In this document: one piece after another, positions 1-10,479 of the stretch
Position numbering within the stretch: the first letter of the stretch is position 1
How the letters are laid out: each line of letters begins with the position of its first letter
NCBI GenBank assembly: GCA_018340805.1
Contig: JACMZG010001908.1
Location: 44,987,787-45,051,786 of the forward strand
DNA length: 64,000 bases
Direction of reading: 5' to 3'
Source: Microvelia longipes
Taxonomy: Eukaryota > Arthropoda > Insecta > Hemiptera > Veliidae
The notes under the pieces: model-generated
What the model was told of the DNA's origin: nothing
Database searches by the model: none
What the model saw: the letters and a program-made list of their open reading frames with translations, nothing else
Translations under genes and position numbers: made by a program

Positions 1-138
1 TAAAAAATTCTTCAAAATAAACTTAACTCTTTCAAATGATAATGCATTAATAATAATGATACATTAACAATACATTTTTTTAGTTTTTTATCTTAAATCT
101 CTTATCAGGTAACGGTGATGTGTGTTTTTCTTTAATCT

Positions 139-454
139 CATAGAGATATTATTACTAGAGGGGCCCTATAGGTTAAATTTTGAAACATGGAAAAAGTAAC
201 CTGACCACCTTCTCTATAAATATATTCAAATAATCAGTACAAAATTACAATAATTTATCTACTTAAACGTTAAAAATATAAATAAAAACACAGATAATGT
301 GCGGGAAACCGAAATAAATTTAATTATAACCTTAACTCGCTATTGAAGGAGGATTCAATTAGGTTACACAGAGCCCCTGACAGCCCTAAAAAGATGTCTC
401 AAACTTTTCAATGTATTTAGATAGGCTATGCCCGCTCTAGTGTATATCTCTATG
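139..454 (+). mobile_element. MITE-like element, family A, copy 1
   Basis: A 316-bp non-coding element bounded by inverted ends: it opens with CATAGAGATAT and closes with the complementary ATATCTCTATG. A second copy at 5763-6080 is alignable along its whole length in the same orientation, which fixes the boundaries. No obvious target-site duplication is left at this copy. There is no transposase, so it would be non-autonomous. Confidence 0.65.
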
Positions 455-508
455 TATGGATGTATCAGTTTGACAGAACCCGTAGGTTTTATTATCTCTG
501 GACAGAAC

Positions 509-1495
509 CAAAGATCTTGAATAAAGGGGATGACGCATTAAGGAAAATTTCTGACCCCATGGAAGTTGTATGTGATAGAGAAATAGGAGCAAACTTACCT
601 TCCCCATGGTTATAACGAAAACAGGCGCCAAACGCAGATTAAGTAGCCAGGTTGTCAAGTTTGCTTCTAAACTTTCTTCTGTTCTTCTCGTGATTGTTAA
701 ATTTGTGGAGCTTGTTCAGTCATTGTTGCTTATTTTATTTTAAATTTTGGACTATACTTTGCCACATCAGTGAGTAATAATTTAAGCGTGTTTTGTTATA
801 ACCTTCTCAAGCAATAAACAACGGGAGACCATCAAGGATCTTGAATAAAGGGGATGACGCACTAAGTCGATTTGCCATACAAACAAGTGACCCCATCGAA
901 AACCAGAAAATAAAGAGAATTCAACACGAAACGCACGTCAAAAACCAACTGCACATGCTTGGTACAAACTGCGCATGCTTACAATTCTTAAAACAGCACA
1001 GGTCTTAAAATTTAGAGGCAAACTTACGTCACAATGGTTTCCATTGTTTATTGCTTAAGAAGGTTATAACAAAACACGCTTAAATTATCTCTCACTGAAG
1101 AGGCAAAGTATATTCAAAAATTTAAAATTATATAAGCACAAATGACTTAACAAGCACCACAAATGCAACAATCACGAGAAGCACAGAAGAAAGATGAGAA
1201 GCAAACTCGACAACCTTGCTACATAACCTGCGTTAGGCGCTTTTTTCATTATAATCAAGGGGAAGGGGTAAGTTTGCTCCTAATTCTCTATCTCATACAA
1301 CTTCCATGGGGTCAGAAAAGTTCCTTAATGCGTCATCCCCTTTATTCAAGATCCTTGGAAACCATTGAGAGGTAAGTTTGCCTCTAAAATTTAAGACCTG
1401 CGCTGTTATAAGAATTGTAAGCATGCGCAGTTTGTACGAAGCATGTGCAGTTTTTTGACGTGGTCTTTGTGTTGAATTCTCTTCATCCCCTTTAA
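509..1495 (+). mobile_element. MITE-like element, family B, outer copy interrupted by a nested copy
   Basis: Starts with the family B terminus (CAAAGATCTTGAATAAAGGG) and matches the copy at 5072-5573. The match breaks at 832 and resumes at 1358-1366, because a second, oppositely oriented family B element (833-1357) has inserted into it. The right end is degraded near 1495. No protein is encoded; short open frames here, such as 437-658 on the minus strand and 1163-1375 on the plus strand, are chance reading frames inside the repeat. Confidence 0.65.
833..1357 (-). mobile_element. MITE-like element, family B, nested copy with target duplication
   Basis: A 525-bp element beginning CAAGGATCTTGAATAAAGGG and ending with its complement. 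It lies in reverse orientation inside another copy of the same family. It is flanked by 8-bp near-identical repeats, gagaccat (825-832) and gaaaccat (1358-1365), which form a single site in the uninterrupted copy near 5390. Eight-bp duplications and CA..TG ends fit a hAT-like mode of insertion (inference). Confidence 0.7.
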
Positions 1496-1501
1496 GAACT
1501 C

Positions 1502-1550
1502 AATGGTCTTGAATAAAGGGGATAACGCATTAAGGAACATTTCTATCCCG
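1502..1550 (+). mobile_element. Family B terminal fragment
   Basis: About 50 bp matching the first part of family B (tcttgaataaaggggataac followed by gcattaagg). It directly follows the decayed end of the outer copy and is a truncated third copy. Confidence 0.5.
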
Positions 1551-2740
1551 TCGCTACAAGTTCGAAATAATACTCATAGCACTAACCACGTCATCATAAA
1601 AAAATTGTCGGCATATGTTGTCATATACAACACGCGAAAGTTTTTCTAATGACGGCTTATGCCGTCATTAGCAGCGAAAGGATCAAGAGGGAATTAAGAG
1701 TTATATTTTATGTCAGATTTTGTCATTACAGGTTTGGCTCGAAATTTGTTTGGATTGCTTGGCTGAAGTTCTGAGGAAATTAAGAGTGTGTTATTTCCGA
1801 GTAGGTTCGGCTAATGTGATCGAATTGATTTCAAACTACCACTTGATTGATTATAAAAATATATTTACCTTTATAATCCGATTATCTGACTCTTCGTGGC
1901 ACTTATGATAATTTTCTAGTTAGTCCCTCCTATTGTAGTCCCTTATTGTAGCAATGCACCATATAATAGTATATTATGCTACTAGGCAGCAAAATATATT
2001 ATTGTATCTACTTACGGCAGAAAAAAATATACAAAAGTTAATTATTCTTCATCCCCGAACCTTAACCTGATAACCTTTAATCTTTGTGAAAAAATTCAAT
2101 TGACTGACACCTATCTTTGAATTATACTATAAGTTTTTAAATACTTACTGCGAAATTTTGCTGGCAGTAAAGACTGCTTTAAAGTTGATGCAATACTAAA
2201 ATATCAGGTGGCGTGTGGTCCAATAATTCATCAATGTCAACAATGTTTCTATGTTCATTCTTCTTATTACCTATTTATCTGATTCATTATGATTATTTGC
2301 AACTTTTCGTTTGTTTATAAAAGTTATCGTTTATATCACCTACTGCCTTTATTTAAACAAAGTAAATGAACAAAAAATAAAAAAAACCATGACACAAATT
2401 TGACAACTCATGGTAAAAAATTAAAACAAGCCGTAGATATCAGGGTTGCCAACTTTATTTTTAAAATTATATTATAATGATTTTTGTAAAAAAATTAATA
2501 CTTGTATAAATAATAATAAATATACCGTAATATATTGTGATATTATTAAAAAAATAAATAAAAAAACAAGCTCAAAGAATCATTGCTGACACAGTGAAAA
2601 ACACTAAAATTTAATTAATTAACTGGAACATGATTGGAGGATTTTATGTATGATTTTGTTTATTTTTATTAATTATCTTTATACGATTGTTATTTATTTC
2701 TATATTTTTGCCTGATATAATCTTAAAAATGTTTCCCGCC
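1551..2740. other. AT-rich stretch, nothing recognised
   Basis: Non-repetitive AT-rich sequence. The open frame at 1720-1908 has no recognisable motif and no splice or codon evidence. I see no gene here. Confidence 0.5.
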
Positions 2741-3078
2741 TTCAGGTTACTACTAGCGCCGCCTAGTGCGCAATTATACTTATAGTTTTAGTTAGTTGCC
2801 TATCCGCTTCCGTCTCGCCGCTATGTTTTGTGCTAACGCAACCACTAACTAATCCGCTACTTAAACCTAACCCGGTTTTTGAACGTGAAACCGGATTCAA
2901 CCGCCTACCGCCGACTTTTGTTATTTTTGGTGATATCGATTCAAAGACACCCGAAAACCTAGTTCTACCTTTTATGCAGCCAGGACGTCACCGAGGCACC
3001 GGTGCTCTCTCCATCATCACTACAGGAATCAGGTACAAACTTCCACATTATTCAGGCTTTAATTATCTTATTTTATGA
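2741..3078 (+). other. GC-richer patch with an 82-codon open frame, unassigned
   Basis: Base composition rises noticeably above the surroundings, and an open frame runs at 2830-3078 on the plus strand. A GT-like donor (AATCAG followed by gtacaaac) lies inside it near 3031. I do not recognise the protein. It could be a host 5' exon, the start of a retrotransposon, or a CpG-rich patch with a chance frame. It is not part of the VWC gene, which is on the other strand. Confidence 0.25.
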
Positions 3079-3344
3079 CATTTCTATCTTTTTATTAGTT
3101 TATTTTCCGTGTATACAGTCCTCTATAAAGTAACACCCGCCTTGGTTTGCGATAGTTTTTCCTCATTGCTAGGGAACGCACCGAACCACAAATAATAACC
3201 TCAAATATTTCATTTCTCATTGGGAGTTTTGATTTTCTTACCATTATATTTAAATGTACCATAATTCTCTAAGAGGGTTTATATTACCCAGCCATTTTCC
3301 CGTACTGTTTTTTGAACGAACGTAAGTGAGTTCTTACATTACAG

Positions 3345-3560
3345 AAGATTGGGACGGAGCGTATGTTTGTTTGTATGTTTGTGTGTTTGTTTGTACGTGT
3401 CGCGATAACTGCCGTAAAAATTGACCGATTTTGATAAAATTTTGTATACAGGTAAAACTAACTATATGTCAGAGCTGTATAGTTTTTGGTAATATTCCGA
3501 AAAATATTTTCAAAATGGCGGCCATTATTGCGGACCGGATAAAAAAAAATTTTGAGCGAC
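3345..3560. repeat. Dispersed repeat head next to the satellite
   Basis: Contains a run of gtttgtttgtatgtttgtgt followed by sequence resembling dispersed arthropod repeats with reiterated TTTGT. It passes directly into the satellite at 3615, suggesting the satellite expanded from this element. The minus-strand open frame at 3469-3654 has no recognisable content. Confidence 0.4.
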
Positions 3561-3614
3561 GAAATCGTGTTGCTCTTAAAGAGTAGAAAAAGAAAATATA
3601 TCGTTGTAATATGA

Positions 3615-4600
3615 TAAATATACGCAATCTAGCGAGCGAAGCGAGCCTTTCCATTATATGTATTATTGTAAATATAGCACTCTAGCGAGCCAAGCGAGCC
3701 TTTTTTACTATGCACTATTATAAACATGTACACTCTAGCGAGCGAAGCGAGCCTTTTTTGCTATGCATTAATATAAATCTACGCAATCAAGCGGCAGCGA
3801 GCCTTTTTTACTATATTATTATAAATATACGCAATCTAGCGAGCGAAGCGAGCCTTTTTACTATGTTTTATAAATATAAGCAATCTAGCGAGCGAAGCGA
3901 GCCTTTTTTACTTGTTATTATTATAATATAAGCATTCTAGCGAGCGAAGCGAGCCTTTTTTACTATGTATTATTTTAAATATAAGCATTCTAGCGAGCGA
4001 GCGAGCCCTTTTTTACTATTTATTATTATAATATAAGCAACTAGCGATCGAAGCGAGCCTTCTTTTACTATGCATGAATATAAATCTACGCAATCTAGCG
4101 AGCGAAGCGAGCCTTCTTTATTATTTATTATTATAAATACACGAAAAAAGCGAGCGAAGCGAGCCTTTTTTACAATATATTTTATTATAAATATTAGCAA
4201 TCTAGCGAGCGAAGCGAGCCTATTTTTACTTGTATTATTATAAATATAAGCTATCTAGCGAGCGAAGCGAGCCTTTTTTGCAATGCATTAATATTAAATA
4301 TAAGCAATCTAGCGAGCGAAGCTAGCTTTCTTTTCTTTGTATTATATAAATTACGCAATCTAGCGAGCGAAGCGAGCTTCTTTACTATTTATTATTTAAA
4401 TATACGCAAAAAGCGAGCGAAGCGAGCCTTTTTACTATATATTTTATTATAAATATAAGCAATCTAGCGAGCGAAGCGAGCCCTTTTTTTATCTTTTGTA
4501 TTATATAAATATAAGCCAATCTAGCGAGCAAAGCGAGCCTTTTTACTATGTAAAATGTTTAAGATACCTAAACTAGCAAGCGAAGCGGAGCCTTTTTGAG
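3615..4600. repeat. Tandem satellite, ~52-bp unit carrying GAGCGAAGCGAG
   Basis: About 19 tandem units of roughly 50-57 bp. Each has a conserved GC-rich core, gcgagcgaagcgagcc, followed by a T-run and an AT-rich spacer (ctatgtattattataaatat and variants). The core GAGCGAAGCGAG reads identically in both directions on one strand (mirror repeat). Spacers vary more than cores. Frames at 3710-3931 (+) and 3970-4200 (-) are repeat artefacts. Confidence 0.9.
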
Positions 4601-5063
4601 TTTATACTTAAAATAGTATAGCATCCGAATGTTTTAATAAACTCATTTCGCTTGCTTTAAAGAAATATTTTTTTATGTATTCTTTGACGTGAGTTCTTGA
4701 TGCAACGCATTACTAGTAAATATTTTGTTGACAGTGTAGGCAAAATGACATTTTGCAGCTTAAAAAAATTTTGCTGTGAATGAGCAATTTTTCAGCTGTA
4801 AGTAGATAAAAGCATTTTATTTTATGTTAAACTTTTTAGACTATCATGAAAAAGAATTGCACCAAGACTAAAGAGAAACTAGATTTCTTTAATAATTTGT
4901 AACATTTATTCTTAATTCGATTGATTCGATGAGATTTAACCATTTTGAAATATTGAATTTTCTAAAAAGGTTTCTTTTCTTTGTTCGGCAGCACTAAATA
5001 GTTAAGCTGCAAATATAATAAATAATGACAACTTCTTAAAAATAAATCTTGCTTGGTATGTTA
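4601..5063. other. Unassigned AT-rich sequence
   Basis: No repeat family, RNA gene or coding sequence recognised between the satellite and the next family B element. Confidence 0.5.
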
Positions 5064-5071
5064 TGAAACAC

Positions 5072-5573
5072 CAAGGATCTTAAATAAAGGGGATGGACGC
5101 ATTAAGGAACATTTCTGACCCCATGGAAGTTGTATGTGATAGAGAAATAGGAGCAAACTTACCTTCCCCATGGTTATAACGAAAACAGGCGCCAAACGCA
5201 GGTTATGTAGCAAGGTTGTCGAGTTTGCTTCTCAACTTTCTTCTGTGCTTCTCGTGATTGTTACATTTTTGGTGCTTGTTCAGTAATTTTTGCTTATTCA
5301 ATTTTAAATTTTGGACAATACTTTGCTACTTCAGTGAGTGATAATTTAAGCGTTTTTTGTTGTAACCTTCTTAAGCAATAATCAATGGGAAACCATTGAG
5401 AGGTAAGTTTAAAATTTAAGACCTGCGCTGTTATAAGAATTGTAAGCATGCGCAGTTTGAACCAAGCAAGTGCAGTTTTTTTGACGTGGTCTTCGTGTTT
5501 TTGGTTTTCGATAAGGTCACTTTTTGTATGGCAAATCGACTTAGTGCGTCATCCCCTTTATTGAAGATCCTTG
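5072..5573 (+). mobile_element. MITE-like element, family B, uninterrupted copy
   Basis: A 502-bp copy with inverted ends (CAAGGATCTT ... AAGATCCTTG). Flanks are tgaaacac on the left and tgtaccac on the right, an 8-bp repeat with two mismatches, consistent with an old 8-bp target duplication. It is the reference for recognising the nested arrangement at 509-1495. Non-coding; the minus-strand frame at 5431-5622 crosses the element boundary and is not a gene. Confidence 0.7.
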
Positions 5574-5762
5574 TGTACCACACCTTTGAAGGTGTGGAAC
5601 ACAATAAATACATGTGGACCATACTTTGCCACTTTAGTGAGTGATAATTTAAGCGTGTTTTGTTATAACCTTTTCACATTGGTTTTACATGTGTAAAGTA
5701 AAAAATAAAACAAGCAAGAATTCGCCAATACGTCGTATCGGAGTCATGCTTATAAAAATTAT

Positions 5763-6080
5763 CATAGAGATATTATTACTAGAGGTGTCCTACTGGTTAA
5801 ATTTTGAAACATCGAAAAAGTAACTTGACCACCTTCGCTTATAAATATAATCAAATAATCAGTACAAAATTACAGTAACTTATATAGAACAGCGCTAAAA
5901 TACAAATAATAACACGAACAATGTGCGGGAAACCGAAAAAATTTATTAATTATAACCTTAACTCACTCTTGAAGGAGATTTCAATGAGGTTACACAGAGC
6001 CCCTGAGAGCCCCAAAAAGATGTTTCAGGCATCTCAATGTATTTAAATAGGCTATGCCCCTTCTAGTATATATCTCTATG
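5763..6080 (+). mobile_element. MITE-like element, family A, copy 2 with 8-bp duplication
   Basis: A 318-bp copy of the element at 139-454, with ends CATAGAGATAT and ATATCTCTATG. It is flanked by a perfect 8-bp direct repeat, aaaattat, at 5755-5762 and 6081-6088. The perfect duplication fixes the boundaries and points to a hAT-like or other 8-bp-duplicating transposition mechanism (inference). Confidence 0.75.
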
Positions 6081-6088
6081 AAAATTAT

Positions 6089-6640
6089 AGATCGGGATTA
6101 CACAAATACCACATAACATAAATCGCTTTATTTGATTCTTTTCAATAATTTAGACAAAAACATAATAATACAATGAAATTTGAAAATATTATATTTTACA
6201 GATAAAATACTACAATATTGTCTCTATCATCTAAACATTAATCCTGGTTTACAGTTACCTTAGAAGAAACACGTAATAAATTAATTTTCTTTAAAAATTT
6301 TTATCCATTATTAACTTTATATATTTATAATTATTGTTTCTGACTGCCTTACCAATACATAAATTGGAAGACGTAAAAAATACTTTATAATTTATTTATT
6401 AATTTATTCATACCGACAATTTAAAATTAAATAAATAATTTACAATGATTTTATTTGCTTACACACAGTTATTAACAGAATATGGAAAATGTAATTCTAT
6501 TTCCTACATATTAGTTTAGTTTTCTTTGAAATATGTTATTTATGTGATGTTATTTACAATATTGAGAAGATCAGCATTTTTTTTTGGTTTTTGTTGAATT
6601 ATAAGAAGAAACCAATTATACTAGGTGTATTAAGAGAAAG
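6089..6640. other. AT-rich stretch, nothing recognised
   Basis: No open frame, repeat or RNA gene stands out before the minisatellite. Confidence 0.5.
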
Positions 6641-6644
6641 GTTC

Positions 6645-7512
6645 ACCCGCTGTATGTGAGAGTGGGGGTAAATATATATGAAGTTCTCCCGCTGTATGTG
6701 GGAGTAGGGGTAAAATGTATTTGAAGTTATCCTGCTGTATGTGAGAGTGGGGGTAAATGTATTTGAAGTTCTCCCGATGTATGTGGGAGGGGGGGGAATG
6801 TATTTGAAGTTCTCCGGCTGTATGTGGGGGGGGGTAAAATGTATTTGAAGTTCTCCCGCTATATCTGGGAGTGGGGATGAAATGTATTTGAAGTTCTCCT
6901 GCTGTATGTGGGAGTGGGGATGAAATGTATTTGAAGTTCTCCCGCTGTATGTGGGAGTGGGGGTAAAATGTATTTGAAGTTTTCCCGCTGTATGTGGGAG
7001 TAGGGGTAAAATCTATTTGAAGTTTTCCCGCTGTATGTGGGAGGGGGGGGGGGGGGTAAATGTATTTGAAGTTTTCCTGCTGTATGTGGGAGTAGGGGTA
7101 AAATGTATTTGACGTTTTCCTGTTGTATGTGGGAGGGGGGGGGTAAATGTATTTGAAGTTCTTCCGCTGTGTTTGGGAGTAGGGGTATAATGTATTAGAA
7201 GTTCTCCTGCTGTATGTGGGAGTAGGGGTAAAATGTATTTGAAGTTCTCCTGCTGTATGTGGGAGTGGGGGTAAAATCTATTTGAAGTTCTCCCGCTGTA
7301 TGTGGTAGTGGGGGTAAAATGTATTTGAAATTTCTCCCGCTGTTTGTTGAAGTGGGGGTAAAATGTATTAGAAGTTCTCCTGCTGTATGTGGGAGTGGGG
7401 GTAAATGTATTTGAAGTTCTCCCGCTGTATGTTGGAGTAGGGGTAAAATGAATTTAAAGTTCTTCTGCTGTATGTGGGAGTGGGGGTAAAATTTATTTGA
7501 AGTGAACTTGTT
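6645..7512. repeat. Minisatellite, ~42-bp unit
   Basis: About 20 tandem units built on tgtatttgaagttctcccgc followed by tgtatgtgggagtgggggtaaa. G-runs in the units vary in length, up to 14 at about 7044-7057, as expected from replication slippage. The G-rich strand has repeated runs of four or more Gs. Confidence 0.9.
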
Positions 7513-8384
7513 TAAGTGAAAGTGAAAATATAATCTGTTTTATGTGAAAAATCAGAAGTGGAAAATTTGATCTAAATTTTAAAATAACTATTTTGCTCAT
7601 TTCAAGCCCGGGTATAACATGGTTATAACCTTCGCATTGTGCAATGCATACTGAAAGTTGTTAATCGAGTTTACGAAGAAAATGTACTCTGAATATAAAA
7701 AAAAACTTTTGCTTGATTTGTAGGAAATATTTTCTATGATAAACTTCAATATTTTTCAACACGTACTTACCAAAATGTATGTGTTGTCCATTCTCTACTT
7801 AAGATACCATTTTGATACCAAAGTCTTAAATGTATCTACATTTTAGGTACATTTTAAAAAATACTGATATTTAAATTAGAAAAATTCTTACTTTTAAATA
7901 AAGCAAAAGTTTCTAATATGAGTAACGGATATAGATTCAATACCAGGTATTGAATCTATATACTCATCAACCTATACTCATATCCGGTAGATTCAATAAT
8001 AATAGGTGTAACCTATACCTGGTATTTCGGAAAAAGTGAACCTTGCACCAGTCATTCCTTCTTCAATTTTGCAAGGTTTTTATTTCTATTTAAATGCTTT
8101 TATTACGTAAAATAAAAAAAATAATATTTGTTCCACAAAGATTAATCACCTGATTTCTTTAATATTTAACCACTTTTAAAATTATTTTGTCACTATCGAT
8201 ATTGTTGTAAGTATTATTTTATTTTTTATAAATTTACATCAATTTAATTTTAAAAAATCATCTGTAAGATTGAATTCATTTTCACAAAGTATTAAAATAA
8301 TACTGCTACCCTAATTATTAACTTTAAATACAAAAATAAATAAATGAATAATTAAAATTCACACCAAGTATTAGAATAAGTTGT
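7513..8384. other. Intergenic AT-rich sequence with a perfect hairpin
   Basis: No gene seen. At about 7930-7962 there is a perfect palindrome: atatagattcaatacc is followed by its complement. Related sequence follows at about 7965-8030, so this may be the remnant of a small inverted-repeat element. Confidence 0.45.
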
Positions 8385-8690
8385 CAGCTACGCAATCTGG
8401 TAAGCTTGAGGACTAAAATACGCATGTATCTGGTAAGTAAGTTGTCAGTTACGCATGTATCTGGTAAGCTTGAGGAGTCAGCTATCTGGTTGAGACTAAA
8501 AGTCGTCATTACGCATGTATCTGGTAAGCTTGAGGACTAAAAGTCGTCAGTTACGCATGTATCTGGTAAGCTGAGGACTAAAAGTCGTCAGTTTGTATCT
8601 GGTAGCTTGAGACTAAAGTCGTCAGTTACGCATGTATCTAAGCGACTAAAAGTCGTCAGCTACGAAGTATCTGATAAACTTGAGGACCAA
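8385..8690. repeat. Minisatellite, ~42-bp unit
   Basis: About seven imperfect tandem units based on ttacgcatgtatctggtaag followed by cttgaggactaaaagtcgtcag. Internal deletions occur in several units. Confidence 0.85.
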
Positions 8691-10080
8691 GAAGGTTTCA
8701 AATGTCCTTACTTTCCTCATTTACACTGCAGGTTCACAGATAAAATACTGTGTTAGCTCTTACAATCCGAAACAGGGATTTCACTTAAATTATTCGTTTT
8801 AGATAATATCAGACTTCCTGAAGGGGTTTGAAAAATTTGACTGTCTGTGTGTGTATGTATGTGTGAATGTGATTGTGAGTTACTAAGCATGATATGGATC
8901 ACTGGTGAGACTAGACTCATCAGCATTGTTGAGCACGTGTGCAAGAATAAAAGTCTCTCAGACACATAGAGATGTAGCGGTTTGGGCATTTTGGAATGTA
9001 AAGGAGGACAGCTCTATACATAATGATGGATACGTGTAACAGACAACTTATTCTCTAATTCCACATTAACTGAAACTCAACAATTAATCTTAAATTGATT
9101 ACTTAAAATGAATTAAATAAAATTATATCGTAGTAATAACAAGAAAGTTTACAGTTTATAAATGATATAATTAAATACTGATCAATTTTGATTATATACT
9201 AAATATACTAAAATATTGAAAAAAATAGTTTAAATGAAATTACAAAATAAAATCAACACATTAACATAAATTGATTTGTTTTAATGTCATACCTTCTAGA
9301 GAATTATCTCTTGAATACGTACTTCGGGAGAAAACTGTCATTACACCTCTTAATAGTTACCGCCTTAAAATTAATTTGCCTGAGGCCTCGGCTACGCCTC
9401 AGGAACCAACCCACTAAACCCCTCAAGGATTTTTTTAAACCAACAAAATGCCTGGGCATTTGGGCATAATGACTGTGTGTCCTCCCCAGGTGCGTAAATA
9501 AAAATTTTAGCTCTAATAAAATTAAGATGAGGTAAAAAATTAAACGATTATAAAATTATTTAATAAATACATAACATATAAATAGGCAAGGATGTAACAA
9601 AGAAGCTGCGATTAGGCCGCCATAAATAAATATTTAAAAATTAATTAATTATAGAGGAACCTAGAACGGGGATATGTTCAATTCTCTAAAAATCTAATAA
9701 CGGTCGAAGCGCAACCCATTTTTAAAAAAGTTATTAAAAATAAATGAGATTGAATCAATTTAGACACCGTGAACAGTTAAACTATGCTTCACTAAATGAT
9801 GTAAATAAATGTATGGAAACATTTTTCACGAAAATATAAAGATTTAAGATTTGCGGTAGCTATCGAGTTGATGAGCGAGGTATGACCTACATAGGAAGTA
9901 AGATAGACTTGGTCCGCAAGTTAGTCTAACTTTGGATTTCTTGCACTCTTGCTCATTCATGAACTTTCAGATCTATGCCTTTTAGAAGAACTAAGGCGTC
10001 GCTTCATGCATGATGGTCTGACTCTAGTTATTTATATATTGTTAGTTAATACGATTATTTTTTTATAATTAGGCATATCT
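8691..10080. other. Unassigned sequence
   Basis: Contains a short GT-rich run at about 8845-8880 and a small GC-rich hairpin at about 9378-9403 (cctgaggcc / cgcctcagg). Open frames at 8753-8989 (-) and 9284-9469 (+) have no recognisable motif. No gene is supported. Confidence 0.4.
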
Positions 10081-10084
10081 GTGA

Positions 10085-10415
10085 TAGATCTTGGACTCTC
10101 CCAGGCCAACGGATCTCGGACACTCCCAGGCTCGAATGCCAACGGATCTCAGACATTTCCAAGCTCGAATGCCTACAGATCTCGGTCATTCCCAAGCTCG
10201 AATGCCTACGGATCTCATACATTTCCAAGCTCGAATGCCAACGGATCTCAGACATTCCCAAGCTCGAATGCCAACGGATCTCAGACATTCCCAAGCTCGA
10301 ATGCCGACGGATCTCGGACATTCCCAAGCTCGAATGCCAACGTTTCTCAGACATTCCCAAGCTCGAATGCCAACGGATCTCAGACATTTCCAAGCTCGAA
10401 TGCCGACTCGACTGC
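10085..10415. repeat. Minisatellite, 33-bp unit, open in several frames
   Basis: About ten tandem 33-bp units of the form acggatctcagacattccca followed by agctcgaatgcca. Because 33 is a multiple of three, a unit without stop codons stays open along the array. This explains three overlapping frames (two plus, one minus, 121-126 codons) with 11-residue repeats. There is no independent sign of coding. Confidence 0.85.
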
Positions 10416-10479
10416 TGCATACCTTAGCAACACATTTTTATACCATAATTTTTAAACTGATTTTTTTCTAATCAGTAGG

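Noticed and set aside
6645..7512. Regular repeats considered as a CRISPR array
   Set aside because: Head-to-tail minisatellite without unique spacers, in eukaryotic DNA.
10055..10471. Three overlapping 121-126-codon frames
   Set aside because: Produced by a 33-bp tandem array; all frames are explained by the period.
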